A stretch of DNA of 64,000 nucleotides from Paenibacillus sp. USDA918EY. GTDB taxonomy: Bacteria > Bacillota > Bacilli > Paenibacillales > Paenibacillaceae. Shown here in pieces: positions 41,882-50,246 of the stretch. The translations under genes and the position numbers were made by a program. The DNA lies in NCBI RefSeq assembly GCF_009870825.1, contig NZ_WTWY01000012.1, positions 1 through 64,000 on the forward strand. The letters run 5' to 3'. Numbering within the stretch: position 1 is the stretch's first letter; every line of letters starts with the position of its first letter. The notes under the pieces are model-generated. The model was not told where the DNA came from and did not search any database. It saw nothing but the letters and a program-made list of their open reading frames with translations.

Positions 41882-42568
41882 CTAATCCTCTAAGCGGTAG
41901 CCGATTTTATAGACCGTATGGATGCTGTCCTGCAGATGAAGCTTTTTGCGCAGCGCTTTGACATGCGTGTCAATGGTTCGGGTTTCACCGAAATAATCGA
42001 ACCCCCACACTTTATCCAGAATCTGCTCTCTGGAGAGCGCAATATTTTTGTTCTTCAATAAAACGACGAGCAGATCATATTCCTTAGGCGTCAGCTCCAC
42101 CTTTTCCCCGCTTACGGTGACTTCCCGCTTATTCAGGTTGACGCTTATCCCTTTAAAATGAATCAGTTGCTCTTCTTTCCCGTACCTGCGCATCACGGTT
42201 TCAATACGAGCCAACAGCTCAATCGCCTCGAACGGCTTGACCATGTAATCGTCCGCTCCCAGTTTTAAGCCGTTGACCTTGTCAAACACCGCATTCTTGG
42301 CAGTCAGAAAAATAACCGGTATGCCCAGCGGACGAATCCGGTCCATCAATTGAAACCCGTCCATCCCGGGTATCATCACGTCCATTATAATTAGGTCAAA
42401 CGGTCTGGCGGAGGAGCCGCTTCCCTGGTTCTGTCTGTTTTGAACGGCCTCAAGCGCCGCCAGTCCGTCATAAACCTGGACCGTTTCGTAGTTTACGATA
42501 TTCAAATTCATCTTGATAATATTCGAAATATGTATGTCATCCTCTACGATTAAAATCTGCTTGTTCAC
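41882..42568 (-). CDS. OmpR-family response regulator
   Basis: A 228-residue regulator. The receiver domain (1-125) has the acid pair at residues 10-11, phospho-acceptor Asp63 in IIMDVMIPGMDG and the conserved Thr/Lys region (FLTAKN...DYMVKPF); it carries an extra Gly/Ser/Asn stretch around residues 44-55 (QNRQNQGSGSS). The C-terminal winged helix is of the Trans_reg_C type (ELTPKEYDLLVVLLKNKN, RTIDTHVKALRKKL). The start is GTG 42568. It is the first gene of the RR-HK-lipoprotein operon. The next operon downstream is an obvious candidate target. Confidence 0.9.
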   Translation of the reverse strand: MNKQILIVEDDIHISNIIKMNLNIVNYETVQVYDGLAALEAVQNRQNQGSGSSARPFDLIIMDVMIPGMDGFQLMDRIRPLGIPVIFLTAKNAVFDKVNGLKLGADDYMVKPFEAIELLARIETVMRRYGKEEQLIHFKGISVNLNKREVTVSGEKVELTPKEYDLLVVLLKNKNIALSREQILDKVWGFDYFGETRTIDTHVKALRKKLHLQDSIHTVYKIGYRLED

Positions 42569-42950
42569 TCGGATTCCAATGCCACCTTTCCCTGTAATAA
42601 CCGCCTTGCTGTGCTTGGGGTATCAGGTCGCTACAATCCATACCCCATCCTGACTTTCTAAAAATATCTTGAAACGGATTACGGATCAAATCCCCTCACG
42701 GCAGGCTTTGCGAAAAAGGGTTTGTCATATTTTATTTGTCCCTCTCTCCAATAGAAAGAATAATAGAGAGAGATAAAGACAAAATACAAGTAAACTGTAG
42801 TATTCTAATTTTTTTCTTAATATTTCCTTAAGCCGGACAAAGGGAATTCGTCGCCAAGAATGTAATTTGTTATTGCAAAATGAATCGCATGTCATTATGA
42901 TCAAAGTGACACGCAATTCATTTTGCGGAAACGAAAAGGCGGTGGCGCGA
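42569..42950. other. Intergenic region between the kinase operon and YfiR-like gene
   Basis: No gene is supported on either strand. The left part is the upstream region of the response regulator and contains an AT-rich run near 42720-42840. The right part holds the operator and promoter of the TetR gene. Confidence 0.45.
42875..42926 (+). promoter_or_regulatory. TetR-type operator enclosing a sigma-A promoter
   Basis: A 20-base inverted repeat (42875-42894 with 42907-42926, two mismatches, 12-base centre). A strong promoter lies across it: TTGCAA at 42873-42878, 17 bases, TATGAT at 42896-42901. Binding of the repressor would directly block polymerase, as in autoregulated TetR-family operons. 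Confidence 0.7.
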
Positions 42951-43604
42951 TTGTCCCCTAAACTAACGGATCGTCGTAAAGAAGGAAGAAGCTTGCAAAT
43001 ACTCGAAGCGGCCAAGCGAGTTTTCATCGAGAAAGGATACGGGGCAGCTACGCTCAAGGATATTGTTGAGGAAACCGGAATGAGCCGGGGATGGATTTAC
43101 TTGTATTTTCAGAGCAAAGATGAAATCTTTGAGGCACTGCTGGATCTTCAGGACATGCAGCATGAACGCTATGTGGAAGAACTCATCAAATCGTCCTCGT
43201 ATATATGGGAAGTGATGATTACGCTCTTAACGCAGCAGTTTCAGGAACTGTACAATCCCCCTAACGCCGGATTGATGCCCGCATTCTACGAGTATTTCCT
43301 CATCGGATGGAGAGATGGGCAGCGCCGCGCACTTCTTATGAAGCGCTACGAAAAGGGTGTAGCCCAATTTGCGAAGCTGATTCAGATGGGTGTCGATCGC
43401 GGTGAATTTTCACCTGATATGAGCATTATGGATATCGCAAGACTTGCAGCATCTTATCAGGAAGGCATTATGACCCATTCCATCACCGTTGGTACCGAGC
43501 TAGCGAGCACCCGTATGCAGTTTGATTCTTTGGTGGAATATTTGAAAAGCCTCCTCTGTTCGAAATGGGTTCACGAGTCAGATCAACAGGAGGAGATGGA
43601 ATGA
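42951..43604 (+). CDS. TetR-family regulator, YfiR-like
   Basis: A 217-residue repressor with the TetR HTH (AATLKDIVEETGMSRGWIYLYFQSKDEIFEALL) and a C-terminal ligand domain. TTG 42951 behind GGCGGTGG is chosen since it gives the family N-terminus SPKLTDRRKEGRSLQILEAAKRVF; upstream in-frame ATG codons (42867, 42897) fall in the operator. The gene overlaps the MFS gene by four bases, and yfiR-yfiS form such a pair in B. subtilis. The operator at 42875 surrounds its promoter. The inducer is unknown. Confidence 0.85.
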   Translation: MSPKLTDRRKEGRSLQILEAAKRVFIEKGYGAATLKDIVEETGMSRGWIYLYFQSKDEIFEALLDLQDMQHERYVEELIKSSSYIWEVMITLLTQQFQELYNPPNAGLMPAFYEYFLIGWRDGQRRALLMKRYEKGVAQFAKLIQMGVDRGEFSPDMSIMDIARLAASYQEGIMTHSITVGTELASTRMQFDSLVEYLKSLLCSKWVHESDQQEEME

Positions 43605-44881
43605 AGGCGCTCTTTCGCAATCCTACGTTCTCTAAGTTGTTTTTTGCAACATTTGCCTCCCAGCTAGGAACGGTTGTAGGAAATATGGCATTCGCCTATT
43701 ATTTGGTAGACAGGTACAGTGAAAAACCGTCGTTAGCTACAACGGCAGAGCTTATGTACTCACTGCCGACTTTAGCCTTGTTCTGGATGGTCGGCGTCAT
43801 CGCAGACCGGTTCGACCGCAAACGGATCGCAGCCTATAGTGACTGGATTCGGGCCGGGTTGACCTTGCTGTTGCTGCTTTTTGTTCATTATGACTTCCTT
43901 CTCCCCTGTTTTCTGGTGTTGTTTTTGCGCAGTTCGATATCCAAATTTTTCGGTCCCGCCGAAATGGGACTATTGCAAGGGAGCATCGATCAGGATCAAT
44001 ATATTCAGGCCTCCGGTTTGAACCAAATGATCACGGGTGTTTTTATGCTTTTTGGCATGAGCTTAGGGGCCGCTTCTTATCATTTCATCGGAATTGAAGG
44101 GGCCATCGTTGTTGACGGGCTCAGTTTCTTATTATCCGGTTTGCTTCTTTCCTTGGGGGAGTTTCCTGAACATGCGCGTACTCCAAACGGAAAAAACCGC
44201 ATTCGCGAACTGCGTTTTTCCGTCATCCTGAAAGATTTTTGGCATGGCCTTCAATATATTGCGGGTAATCGGCTGCTTCTTGTGCTGATTAGCGGTTTTC
44301 TGTTCTTCGGCATCGTAAACGGCGTCTTCGCCGTCCTCCCCATATTTGCTATGAAATATAAGCTTAGTCCCGATCAATACGTCGTTCATTCTTCACTTAT
44401 TACCGTCTTCCTGGGCATCGGCTTTCTTGTCGGGACCGTGCTTGGTCCGCACCTGATCCGTCGTTTCACGAGAGCGCCGATCCTAGTAGCCGGCCTGTTT
44501 ATATCCAGCCTGCTTATTGGGGGACTGGGCTGGGCCGAACGAGTTGAAGTTTATTTTGTACTTGTATTGGTAGCGGGTGTAGCCATTGCTCCCATAAATA
44601 TCGCCCTTGGCAGCTGGATGCCGGAGCTCGTTCCCCCTCAAAATATGGGGCGTGTTAACGCATTGATCGAGCCGGTCATGATGCTTGGCCACTCCCTGGC
44701 CTTGGGGGGAATTGCTTTAGCTTTTCCGGCTTGGATATCCGTCACATGGTTGCATTATATACTGGCCATTTGTACCGTAGGAGTAAGCTTTTTCTATTTA
44801 ACCGCCCTCCCTCCCCTGGTCCGCAAAAACATGGCTCGTGCAACGGATGAGCCTACAACCGCTAAGGAGGAAATCTTCTAA
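43601..44881 (+). CDS. MFS transporter DHA3-type, YfiS-like
   Basis: A 426-residue transporter with about twelve hydrophobic segments, beginning FRNPTFSKLFFATFASQLGTVV. The motif A region (VIADRFDRKRIAAYSD) agrees with DHA3-type drug efflux proteins such as macrolide pumps. ATG 43601 overlaps the regulator stop codon (ATGA) with AGGAGGAG upstream. It is co-transcribed with the YfiR-like regulator and thus is likely induced by its substrate. Substrate unknown. Confidence 0.87.
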   Translation: MKALFRNPTFSKLFFATFASQLGTVVGNMAFAYYLVDRYSEKPSLATTAELMYSLPTLALFWMVGVIADRFDRKRIAAYSDWIRAGLTLLLLLFVHYDFLLPCFLVLFLRSSISKFFGPAEMGLLQGSIDQDQYIQASGLNQMITGVFMLFGMSLGAASYHFIGIEGAIVVDGLSFLLSGLLLSLGEFPEHARTPNGKNRIRELRFSVILKDFWHGLQYIAGNRLLLVLISGFLFFGIVNGVFAVLPIFAMKYKLSPDQYVVHSSLITVFLGIGFLVGTVLGPHLIRRFTRAPILVAGLFISSLLIGGLGWAERVEVYFVLVLVAGVAIAPINIALGSWMPELVPPQNMGRVNALIEPVMMLGHSLALGGIALAFPAWISVTWLHYILAICTVGVSFFYLTALPPLVRKNMARATDEPTTAKEEIF

Positions 44882-45163
44882 AAAAACGGTCAGATCACCA
44901 AAAATGACAGGTGGGCATATTCCATAACATCGCCTCTTGCTGTTTTGAGCGCCCGATCAGTCGCTTTACTTTCGCTTAACATCGAATAAACCATATCTGG
45001 CTTTCTGGCGTCAGTTCCCTTTTTCTCGGTAGTCCATTGAAGTTCAAAGAATCGGATAATAATTTCTATACAATCGGTTCGAAAGCGCTTAATATTTGTA
45101 TAGTGCATGGTTAACATCCCCATTCATTGAAGAGAACTTATTCGGAAGGAGCCCATAAGAAAC

Positions 45164-46339
45164 ATGCTGGAACCAAGCATAACCAACCAATTGAAAAAAA
45201 AGCTGAAAGCAAGTATCGACAACGGGGATATCGCAGGCGCGAACTTTATGGTAATCAAGGACGGCGACGAAGTTTTTTACCATGAAGACGGATTGGCCGA
45301 CATCGAATCGGGACGTCCGATAGCAAGAGATTCGATTTTCCGTTTGTATTCGATGACAAAGCCGATCACCGCCACTTCCGTCATGATGCTGTTGGAACGC
45401 GGGGATATCGATTTGTTTGATCCGGTAAGCCGCTATATTCCGGGATTCAAAAACCAACGGGTAGAGAAAAACGGAGAATTGGTGCCTTGCAGCCGGGAAG
45501 TCAACATTCACGATTTGCTGAACATGACGTCGGGATTGGTCTATGGCGGAACCGACAAAGCCGGGCGTCATACGGAAGCATTGTTCCAGGAAATCGGCAG
45601 CCGATTGTATGGAGAAAACCCCATAAGCACCATGGAATTCGCAAACCGCCTGGGCCAAGGGCCTCTTTCGTTCGAGCCGGGATCGAATTGGCAATACGGA
45701 ACGTCGGCGGACGTTCTCGGCGCGGTTGTCGAAGCGGTAAGCGGCATGCGGTACGGGCAATTTTTGAAAAAAGAAATTTTCGAACCGTTGGGAATGAAGG
45801 ACACCGGTTTCTGGCTGCCTGAAGAAAAAAGAGACCGCCTTGTGAAAACCTATCAGGATGACGGTGAAGGCGGCCTTAAACTGTACGCGGAAAGCCATCT
45901 TGGCATCGTCCATCAAATGGACAGGGAACCGGCATTCGAGTCCGGCGGAGCGGGCCTCGCTTCCACCATTGACGATGCCGCCAAATTTACGACGATGCTG
46001 ATGAATCAAGGCAGCTTCGACGGCGTTCAACTGTTAAGGCCCAGAACGGTTCAATATATGACGTCGGCTGCGTTGACCGATTGGCAGCAAAAAGGTTTCG
46101 ATACATGGCATACCAAACGCGGCCATAGCTATGGCAACCAGATGCGCGTCATGACCGACCCGGGAAAAGCCGGCTATATCGGCAGCCATGGCGAATACGG
46201 CTGGGACGGATGGCTCGGGGCATACTTCTGCAACAGTCCTCAAGACCGTCTAACCATCCTGTTTATGATCCAGAAAAAAGATGCCGGAACGATGCCGATT
46301 ACGCGCAAGCTGCGCAATATCGTGTTCAGCACCTTGTAA
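45164..46339 (+). CDS. Serine hydrolase, class C beta-lactamase-like (family VIII esterase)
   Basis: A 391-residue protein of the beta-lactamase/PBP4-like fold. The nucleophile is Ser63 in SMTK with Lys66; Tyr in NWQYGTSADVLG takes the place of the second motif, and a third motif HGEYGWDG is near residue 345. No signal peptide is present, so the enzyme is cytoplasmic, in agreement with EstB-type esterases rather than resistance beta-lactamases. GGAAGGAG lies 12 bases upstream of ATG 45164, a long spacing. A cre-like GAAAGCGCTT lies at 45081-45090. Terminator at 46350. Natural substrate unknown. Confidence 0.85.
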   Translation: MLEPSITNQLKKKLKASIDNGDIAGANFMVIKDGDEVFYHEDGLADIESGRPIARDSIFRLYSMTKPITATSVMMLLERGDIDLFDPVSRYIPGFKNQRVEKNGELVPCSREVNIHDLLNMTSGLVYGGTDKAGRHTEALFQEIGSRLYGENPISTMEFANRLGQGPLSFEPGSNWQYGTSADVLGAVVEAVSGMRYGQFLKKEIFEPLGMKDTGFWLPEEKRDRLVKTYQDDGEGGLKLYAESHLGIVHQMDREPAFESGGAGLASTIDDAAKFTTMLMNQGSFDGVQLLRPRTVQYMTSAALTDWQQKGFDTWHTKRGHSYGNQMRVMTDPGKAGYIGSHGEYGWDGWLGAYFCNSPQDRLTILFMIQKKDAGTMPITRKLRNIVFSTL

Positions 46340-46349
46340 GGGCACAACG

Positions 46350-46397
46350 AAGTGAACCGCGCTGAGGGAATGATCCCAGGCGCGGTTCACTTTAATT
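46350..46397. terminator. Terminator after serine hydrolase gene
   Basis: AAGTGAACCGCGC and GCGCGGTTCACTT are perfectly complementary (13 bases), followed by TAATTTTA. Confidence 0.8.
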
Positions 46398-46442
46398 TTA
46401 GCGGGCCGCTTTATAAAACTTTACAGCGACGTCGCCTTTTCT

Positions 46443-47096
46443 TTAAAATTTTCCAGGAAACTGTTTGACAATGCCTTCGGTCAGGATGTCCGCTAAATGA
46501 ATCATATGGATCTCGTTTTTGTCGGTTGCCGCAATATCCGATTTCCAATCTCCTTTGAGACAGTCAAGGACGATTTCCGTAATCAGCTGCAGGTGCGTAT
46601 ACAGCATATCTTGCAGCGTTTTAAATGGCCAGTTCGGATTCGCCGTGCTTAAAAATTTGGCAATATCGTCGGCGTTTCGATGCCAATCCGCCTCTAATTT
46701 TTGCACATCCGCTTGGTTGTCCGCTTTGGCCGCAGCTACGATTTTCCCTGCAATCAGAATATGTTCCCTTAGAAGATCCGCCAGCTTATTGCCCGCAGCT
46801 TCACCATAATAAGGTTTGATCACATTGCCTATGTCCTGTTGGTTCCGCAAAAGCCGGTCCAATACGTCCTTCTGGTCCGGACGATTGGATACAGCGCTGA
46901 CAATGTAGCTTCTGGTCCATATCGTATGGTCGATCCAAACCTTCTGCATATCGGTCTTCAACCGTACCATTTTCGGACTAATGCAAGTAGGATCCTTCTT
47001 CTCGACTGCCATCGCCTGCACGGGTACCGTCGCCTGCGTCACGCTAAAAACGAGCGCCATGATGATCAGCAAAGCCTGCAACCGTCTGTTTTTCAC
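46443..47096 (-). CDS. Secreted helical protein of unknown function
   Basis: A 217-residue exported protein. The signal peptide ends near VQA|MAVEKKD. The mature part is helical with conserved-looking blocks WIDHTIWTRSYIVSAVSNRPDQKDV, LLRNQQDIGNVIKPYYG and NADDIAKFLSTANPNWP; this family is widespread and carries misleading names such as acetylglutamate kinase or glycosyltransferase in databases. No catalytic motif of either is visible. The start is GTG 47096 with GAGGAG nine bases upstream. Role unknown; possibly ligand binding outside the cell. Confidence is for a real gene. Confidence 0.65.
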   Translation of the reverse strand: MKNRRLQALLIIMALVFSVTQATVPVQAMAVEKKDPTCISPKMVRLKTDMQKVWIDHTIWTRSYIVSAVSNRPDQKDVLDRLLRNQQDIGNVIKPYYGEAAGNKLADLLREHILIAGKIVAAAKADNQADVQKLEADWHRNADDIAKFLSTANPNWPFKTLQDMLYTHLQLITEIVLDCLKGDWKSDIAATDKNEIHMIHLADILTEGIVKQFPGKF

Positions 47097-47188
47097 TTTG
47101 ATCTGCTCCTCTGTACTTCGGGAATAAAATAGTTTGTCTTATTATGGTTGCAGTACCCGATTTTATACAGAAGGATGATTTGATTCGT

Positions 47189-49585
47189 TTACCTTTCGTT
47201 CAGCGGCGTATCCACTTTTCCTTGAAGATTCGCCAGCCGCACCATAATCGTTGCCGCTTCCGCCCTGGTGACCGGCTTCGCAGGATCAAATTTGCCGCCT
47301 AGGGCCTCCATCAGACCGAGCTTCAGCATAAGCGCAACGGCTCCTTTGTCTTTAATCGCATTTGCGTCCGAGAGGGACAACGCCTCCGCGTCCTGCTGTA
47401 AGAAATCAGACAAACGATTGTAATGAAGAGCCAAAGTCAGGGTGGCCGCAACCGCTTCACGGGTCAGCTTCTGCTCCGGATGCAGCTCGGAAGATTTGAC
47501 ATTGCCAAACCATCCTTTTTCGGAGAACAGCTGCACCGCCTGAGCAATTGGGCTGTCCGCGGGTACATCCGTGAAAATCGGCTTCATTGGGCCGCCAAAA
47601 TAATCTTGATCGGGATTCATCCCCTTAGCCATCATCTGAATCCAATCGCCCAAAGTCAGCTCCGCGTCGGGATGAAGCAATCCGTCCTGCGACGGAGACA
47701 AAACACGGTATTCAAGCAGCGTCGCCAAATCCTTGCTTGCCGCATGATTCACCGCATCGCTAGGAAGCTCGGTGCTTTGTCCGTTGCCCGGATTCGGCAG
47801 CACGTTAAAGACTTCCGTTTTGCCTGTGACCGCGTCGATATAACCCAGGTACCTGTCCTTATTAAGCATTGGAACGTAAGCCAATCGAACAGTAGGCTCC
47901 ACATACGTGTTATCAACGGGATAGCCGCCGCTGCTGATATACCGCAGCTCCACCCCGAGCTCGTTCAGAAGGCGCTCCTGAGCGTCTTTCGGGCTGATTT
48001 TCGCCGTCAAGGCATCCATTGCTTTGAAGTCCGCATCCGACAGATTGCCATTCGTATCGTAGCTTGTCAGCTTGCCGCTGCCGTCGATCGAGACGTTCAC
48101 CGTACTACCGTTAATGGGCAAGTCCTTATAAAAGCGTTGGAACACGAATTGGTATACCGTTTTCGAGGATGACGGGTTGTTCGACGTTTTGGCGTCCGTC
48201 AGTTTCAAGGCTTCTGTGGCATTCGGATAATAGGCCAACACCATCTCGATGGCCTTCGTTTTAGCCTGGGCTTCCGTCACGGCGGAAGCGGTGGCTTTGA
48301 CCGGTTCGCTTCCCGGATACTGGAACTCATTATAGGCCAGCAACTGTCCTGTTTCGGCATCCACGACCGCGTGTTTGCTATCCCCCTGATACAAACCGGA
48401 AGATCTTTTGTTCCAGCTCAGATTCCAAACCTGCCTGCGATCGCTCCAATAATTCCCCAGGGCGGCTTGGAATTGGTAATCCGGACCCGGAGCAATTCCC
48501 TGTAGCAGCGCCTGTGCTTGGTCCGAAGTCAGCTGCCCGCCCTTATGCGGGGTGAACATTTTATTGGAAGGCGTTAATGCGGTATAGCTAACCGCTTGAC
48601 TGGCTTCATCGAGATCTTTTCCCCAGATCGTATCGATCCGCTTCCCGGAATTGGCATCCATAGGCTCCAAATTCCGGTCAGGCATATAGCCGATCTTCCA
48701 TTCGCGTTTGGCGGACGAATTAAACAGCGGGGTAGACGGTATGTAAGCGAGTTTCACAGACAATCCCTGCTTAAGCCGCTTCTCCGCTTCCTCCTTGCCG
48801 ATGGCTGCTTTGGCCGATGGAAAATCGCCCTGGAAAGCGCTTCGATTAAAACGGACGATATTGCCGTTTCCATCTACATCGACGCTCACGTACTCATTAT
48901 CGGCCGGTAATCCGTTGACATCGACCGAATAGGTAAACGAATACTGAACCGGTCCAAACAACGTTTTGTTAGGCGCATAACCGTACTGGTTCGATGGTTT
49001 CATCGTTCCCGCCTTGATGGACGGAGCTGCTTTGAATATAAACGCTTCGGCAATCTTTTCAGCTTCCTGTTTGGAGACCGGCGGTGGGTAATAGGCCGTG
49101 TTGGAGTCCGCTTGTGGCCACGTGGATGGATAATAAAAGCTCAAAATATCCCCCGTTAAGGCGTCCACGTCGACATTAAAGCTCGTCGAGCCGTTTCCTC
49201 TTTGAATCGCCCAATTCAGCACCCATACTTTTTTCGTGTTTGGCGGGTATACGTTCTGTTCTCCATAAGTAATGCCGTCCAGCCTTGCCTCATTCAGTAT
49301 GGGGAATAAAGATCTTGCCCGCGCTTCGGCCTGGTCTTTCGTAATCTTGGCGTCTGCCGGATTGAGACCTTTGGATGCCGCGGAAGCACTGTCCTTGCTT
49401 GTTGGCGCTGTTGATTCTTGCGTAACCAGTGTTAAGCCTGGAGCCGCTGACGCCAACAGGGGCACTTGTATCAGGCTAAGTCCAAGCGTGCCTGCAAGCA
49501 CCTTCTTCACGACGGATGCGGTTGTTAGGCTCCTTCCTTTCGCCCGGGTTATTGGCATGTCAGCAGCATGTTTTAGTTCGTCCAT
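47189..49585 (-). CDS. YcdB/PepSY-repeat protein with C-terminal SLH domains
   Basis: A 798-residue surface protein. A signal peptide covers about residues 24-49 (VVKKVLAGTLGLSLIQVPLLASAA). Residues 80-610 hold repeated YcdB/YcdC-like and PepSY-like modules (VYPPNTKKVWVLNWAIQRG, VDVDALTGDILSFYY, VVDAETGQLLAYNEF, YIDAVTGKTEVF). The last ~180 residues contain two or three S-layer homology modules with the TRAEAA and FTDVPADSPI motifs, which bind pyruvylated wall polymer. GGGAGG precedes ATG 49585 by seven bases. PepSY modules are thought to inhibit proteases or bind ligands. It stands alone. Confidence 0.85.
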   Translation of the reverse strand: MDELKHAADMPITRAKGRSLTTASVVKKVLAGTLGLSLIQVPLLASAAPGLTLVTQESTAPTSKDSASAASKGLNPADAKITKDQAEARARSLFPILNEARLDGITYGEQNVYPPNTKKVWVLNWAIQRGNGSTSFNVDVDALTGDILSFYYPSTWPQADSNTAYYPPPVSKQEAEKIAEAFIFKAAPSIKAGTMKPSNQYGYAPNKTLFGPVQYSFTYSVDVNGLPADNEYVSVDVDGNGNIVRFNRSAFQGDFPSAKAAIGKEEAEKRLKQGLSVKLAYIPSTPLFNSSAKREWKIGYMPDRNLEPMDANSGKRIDTIWGKDLDEASQAVSYTALTPSNKMFTPHKGGQLTSDQAQALLQGIAPGPDYQFQAALGNYWSDRRQVWNLSWNKRSSGLYQGDSKHAVVDAETGQLLAYNEFQYPGSEPVKATASAVTEAQAKTKAIEMVLAYYPNATEALKLTDAKTSNNPSSSKTVYQFVFQRFYKDLPINGSTVNVSIDGSGKLTSYDTNGNLSDADFKAMDALTAKISPKDAQERLLNELGVELRYISSGGYPVDNTYVEPTVRLAYVPMLNKDRYLGYIDAVTGKTEVFNVLPNPGNGQSTELPSDAVNHAASKDLATLLEYRVLSPSQDGLLHPDAELTLGDWIQMMAKGMNPDQDYFGGPMKPIFTDVPADSPIAQAVQLFSEKGWFGNVKSSELHPEQKLTREAVAATLTLALHYNRLSDFLQQDAEALSLSDANAIKDKGAVALMLKLGLMEALGGKFDPAKPVTRAEAATIMVRLANLQGKVDTPLNER

Positions 49586-49788
49586 CTTTCTTCCTCCCTG
49601 TTATTCCATTATCATCCATAATGATTATAACATGGGAAGTTTGAGAGCTGGATTGCAATTTGGAATTTCAGGGAAAATATTAGGACTTATTTGCAAAAAC
49701 AGACCATTCCGTCTGCGCCTTATTTGATCCCTTTTACCAATAGCCTGTCAACGACAGACCGTTCATGATCCTATTCCAGGCTGCTTCA

Positions 49789-49992
49789 TCATAAGGACGT
49801 TCGGGGGGAACCTGCAGCGTGCCGATGTCGTCTTGTCAGATCCGTAACCGAGTTTGATATCATCCAGTCTAACGGAAAGGAGAAACGACGCAGCTGGCGA
49901 CGACACAAAAAGATGGATGGCCCGCACCAGCTGCCCAAGCTGACGATGATGTCATAAGCGCCTTTCATGTTCTCTAGCTTCACATGGGTCAC
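49789..49992 (-). pseudogene. DUF1796-like remnant with frameshift
   Basis: A frame from 49992 reads MKGAYDIIVSLGSWCGPSIF and RFSFPLDWMISNSVTDLT, the N-terminal signature of DUF1796 putative cysteine peptidases (SLGxWC and DWMIS). After about 60 codons it loses the pattern and stops. In another frame just beyond, 49738-49815, a coding-like C-terminus reads YDEAAWNRIMNGLSLTGYW, suggesting that a different or the same gene has lost its middle. The full family has about 200-300 residues. A degraded gene is the likely reading. Confidence 0.45.
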
Positions 49993-50187
49993 CGCTTTCT
50001 AGTTGATAGATTTGCCTATTCTATTCAACCTGGCGACAATCCGTCATAGATGTTCGGGCAACGGAAGGCTCTTGCAGCGTTTGTTTTTCTCAGAAGAGGA
50101 TCCCGGCTCAGCTTCGTCCCATGTTAGCGTAAAATCTCTTTTTTTAGCGCTTAGCGTCTCAATTTACGAAAAAAATACGAACATAAA

Positions 50188-50231
50188 AAAAAGCAAACGG
50201 CGAGCTTCGAGAGCTCACCGTTTGCTTTTTG
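50188..50231. terminator. Strong terminator after GH3 gene
   Basis: AAAAGCAAACGGCGAGC and the GCTCACCGTTTGCTTTT strand form a long stem with one mismatch; T-runs flank both sides. Confidence 0.85.
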
Positions 50232-50246
50232 CATCGTTCCAAACCT

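Larger units (their letters stand above)
49586..50246. other. Gene-poor region holding decayed coding sequence
   Basis: The 661-base stretch contains the DUF1796-like remnant and a strong terminator at 50188. Apart from these, no gene was supported. Confidence 0.5.

Noticed and set aside
44890..45123. 77-codon minus frame between the MFS and serine hydrolase genes
   Set aside because: No ribosome site, no recognisable pattern, and it would cover the upstream region of the hydrolase.
45089..46030. 313-codon minus frame
   Set aside because: Antisense to the well-supported serine hydrolase; length is explained by GC-rich codon shadow.
46443..47096. Annotation as acetylglutamate kinase or glycosyltransferase
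   Set aside because: Signal peptide and helical composition, with no motif of either enzyme class.
47423..48172. 249-codon plus frame
   Set aside because: Antisense to the YcdB/SLH gene; Arg/His/Gln-rich composition is typical of a shadow frame.
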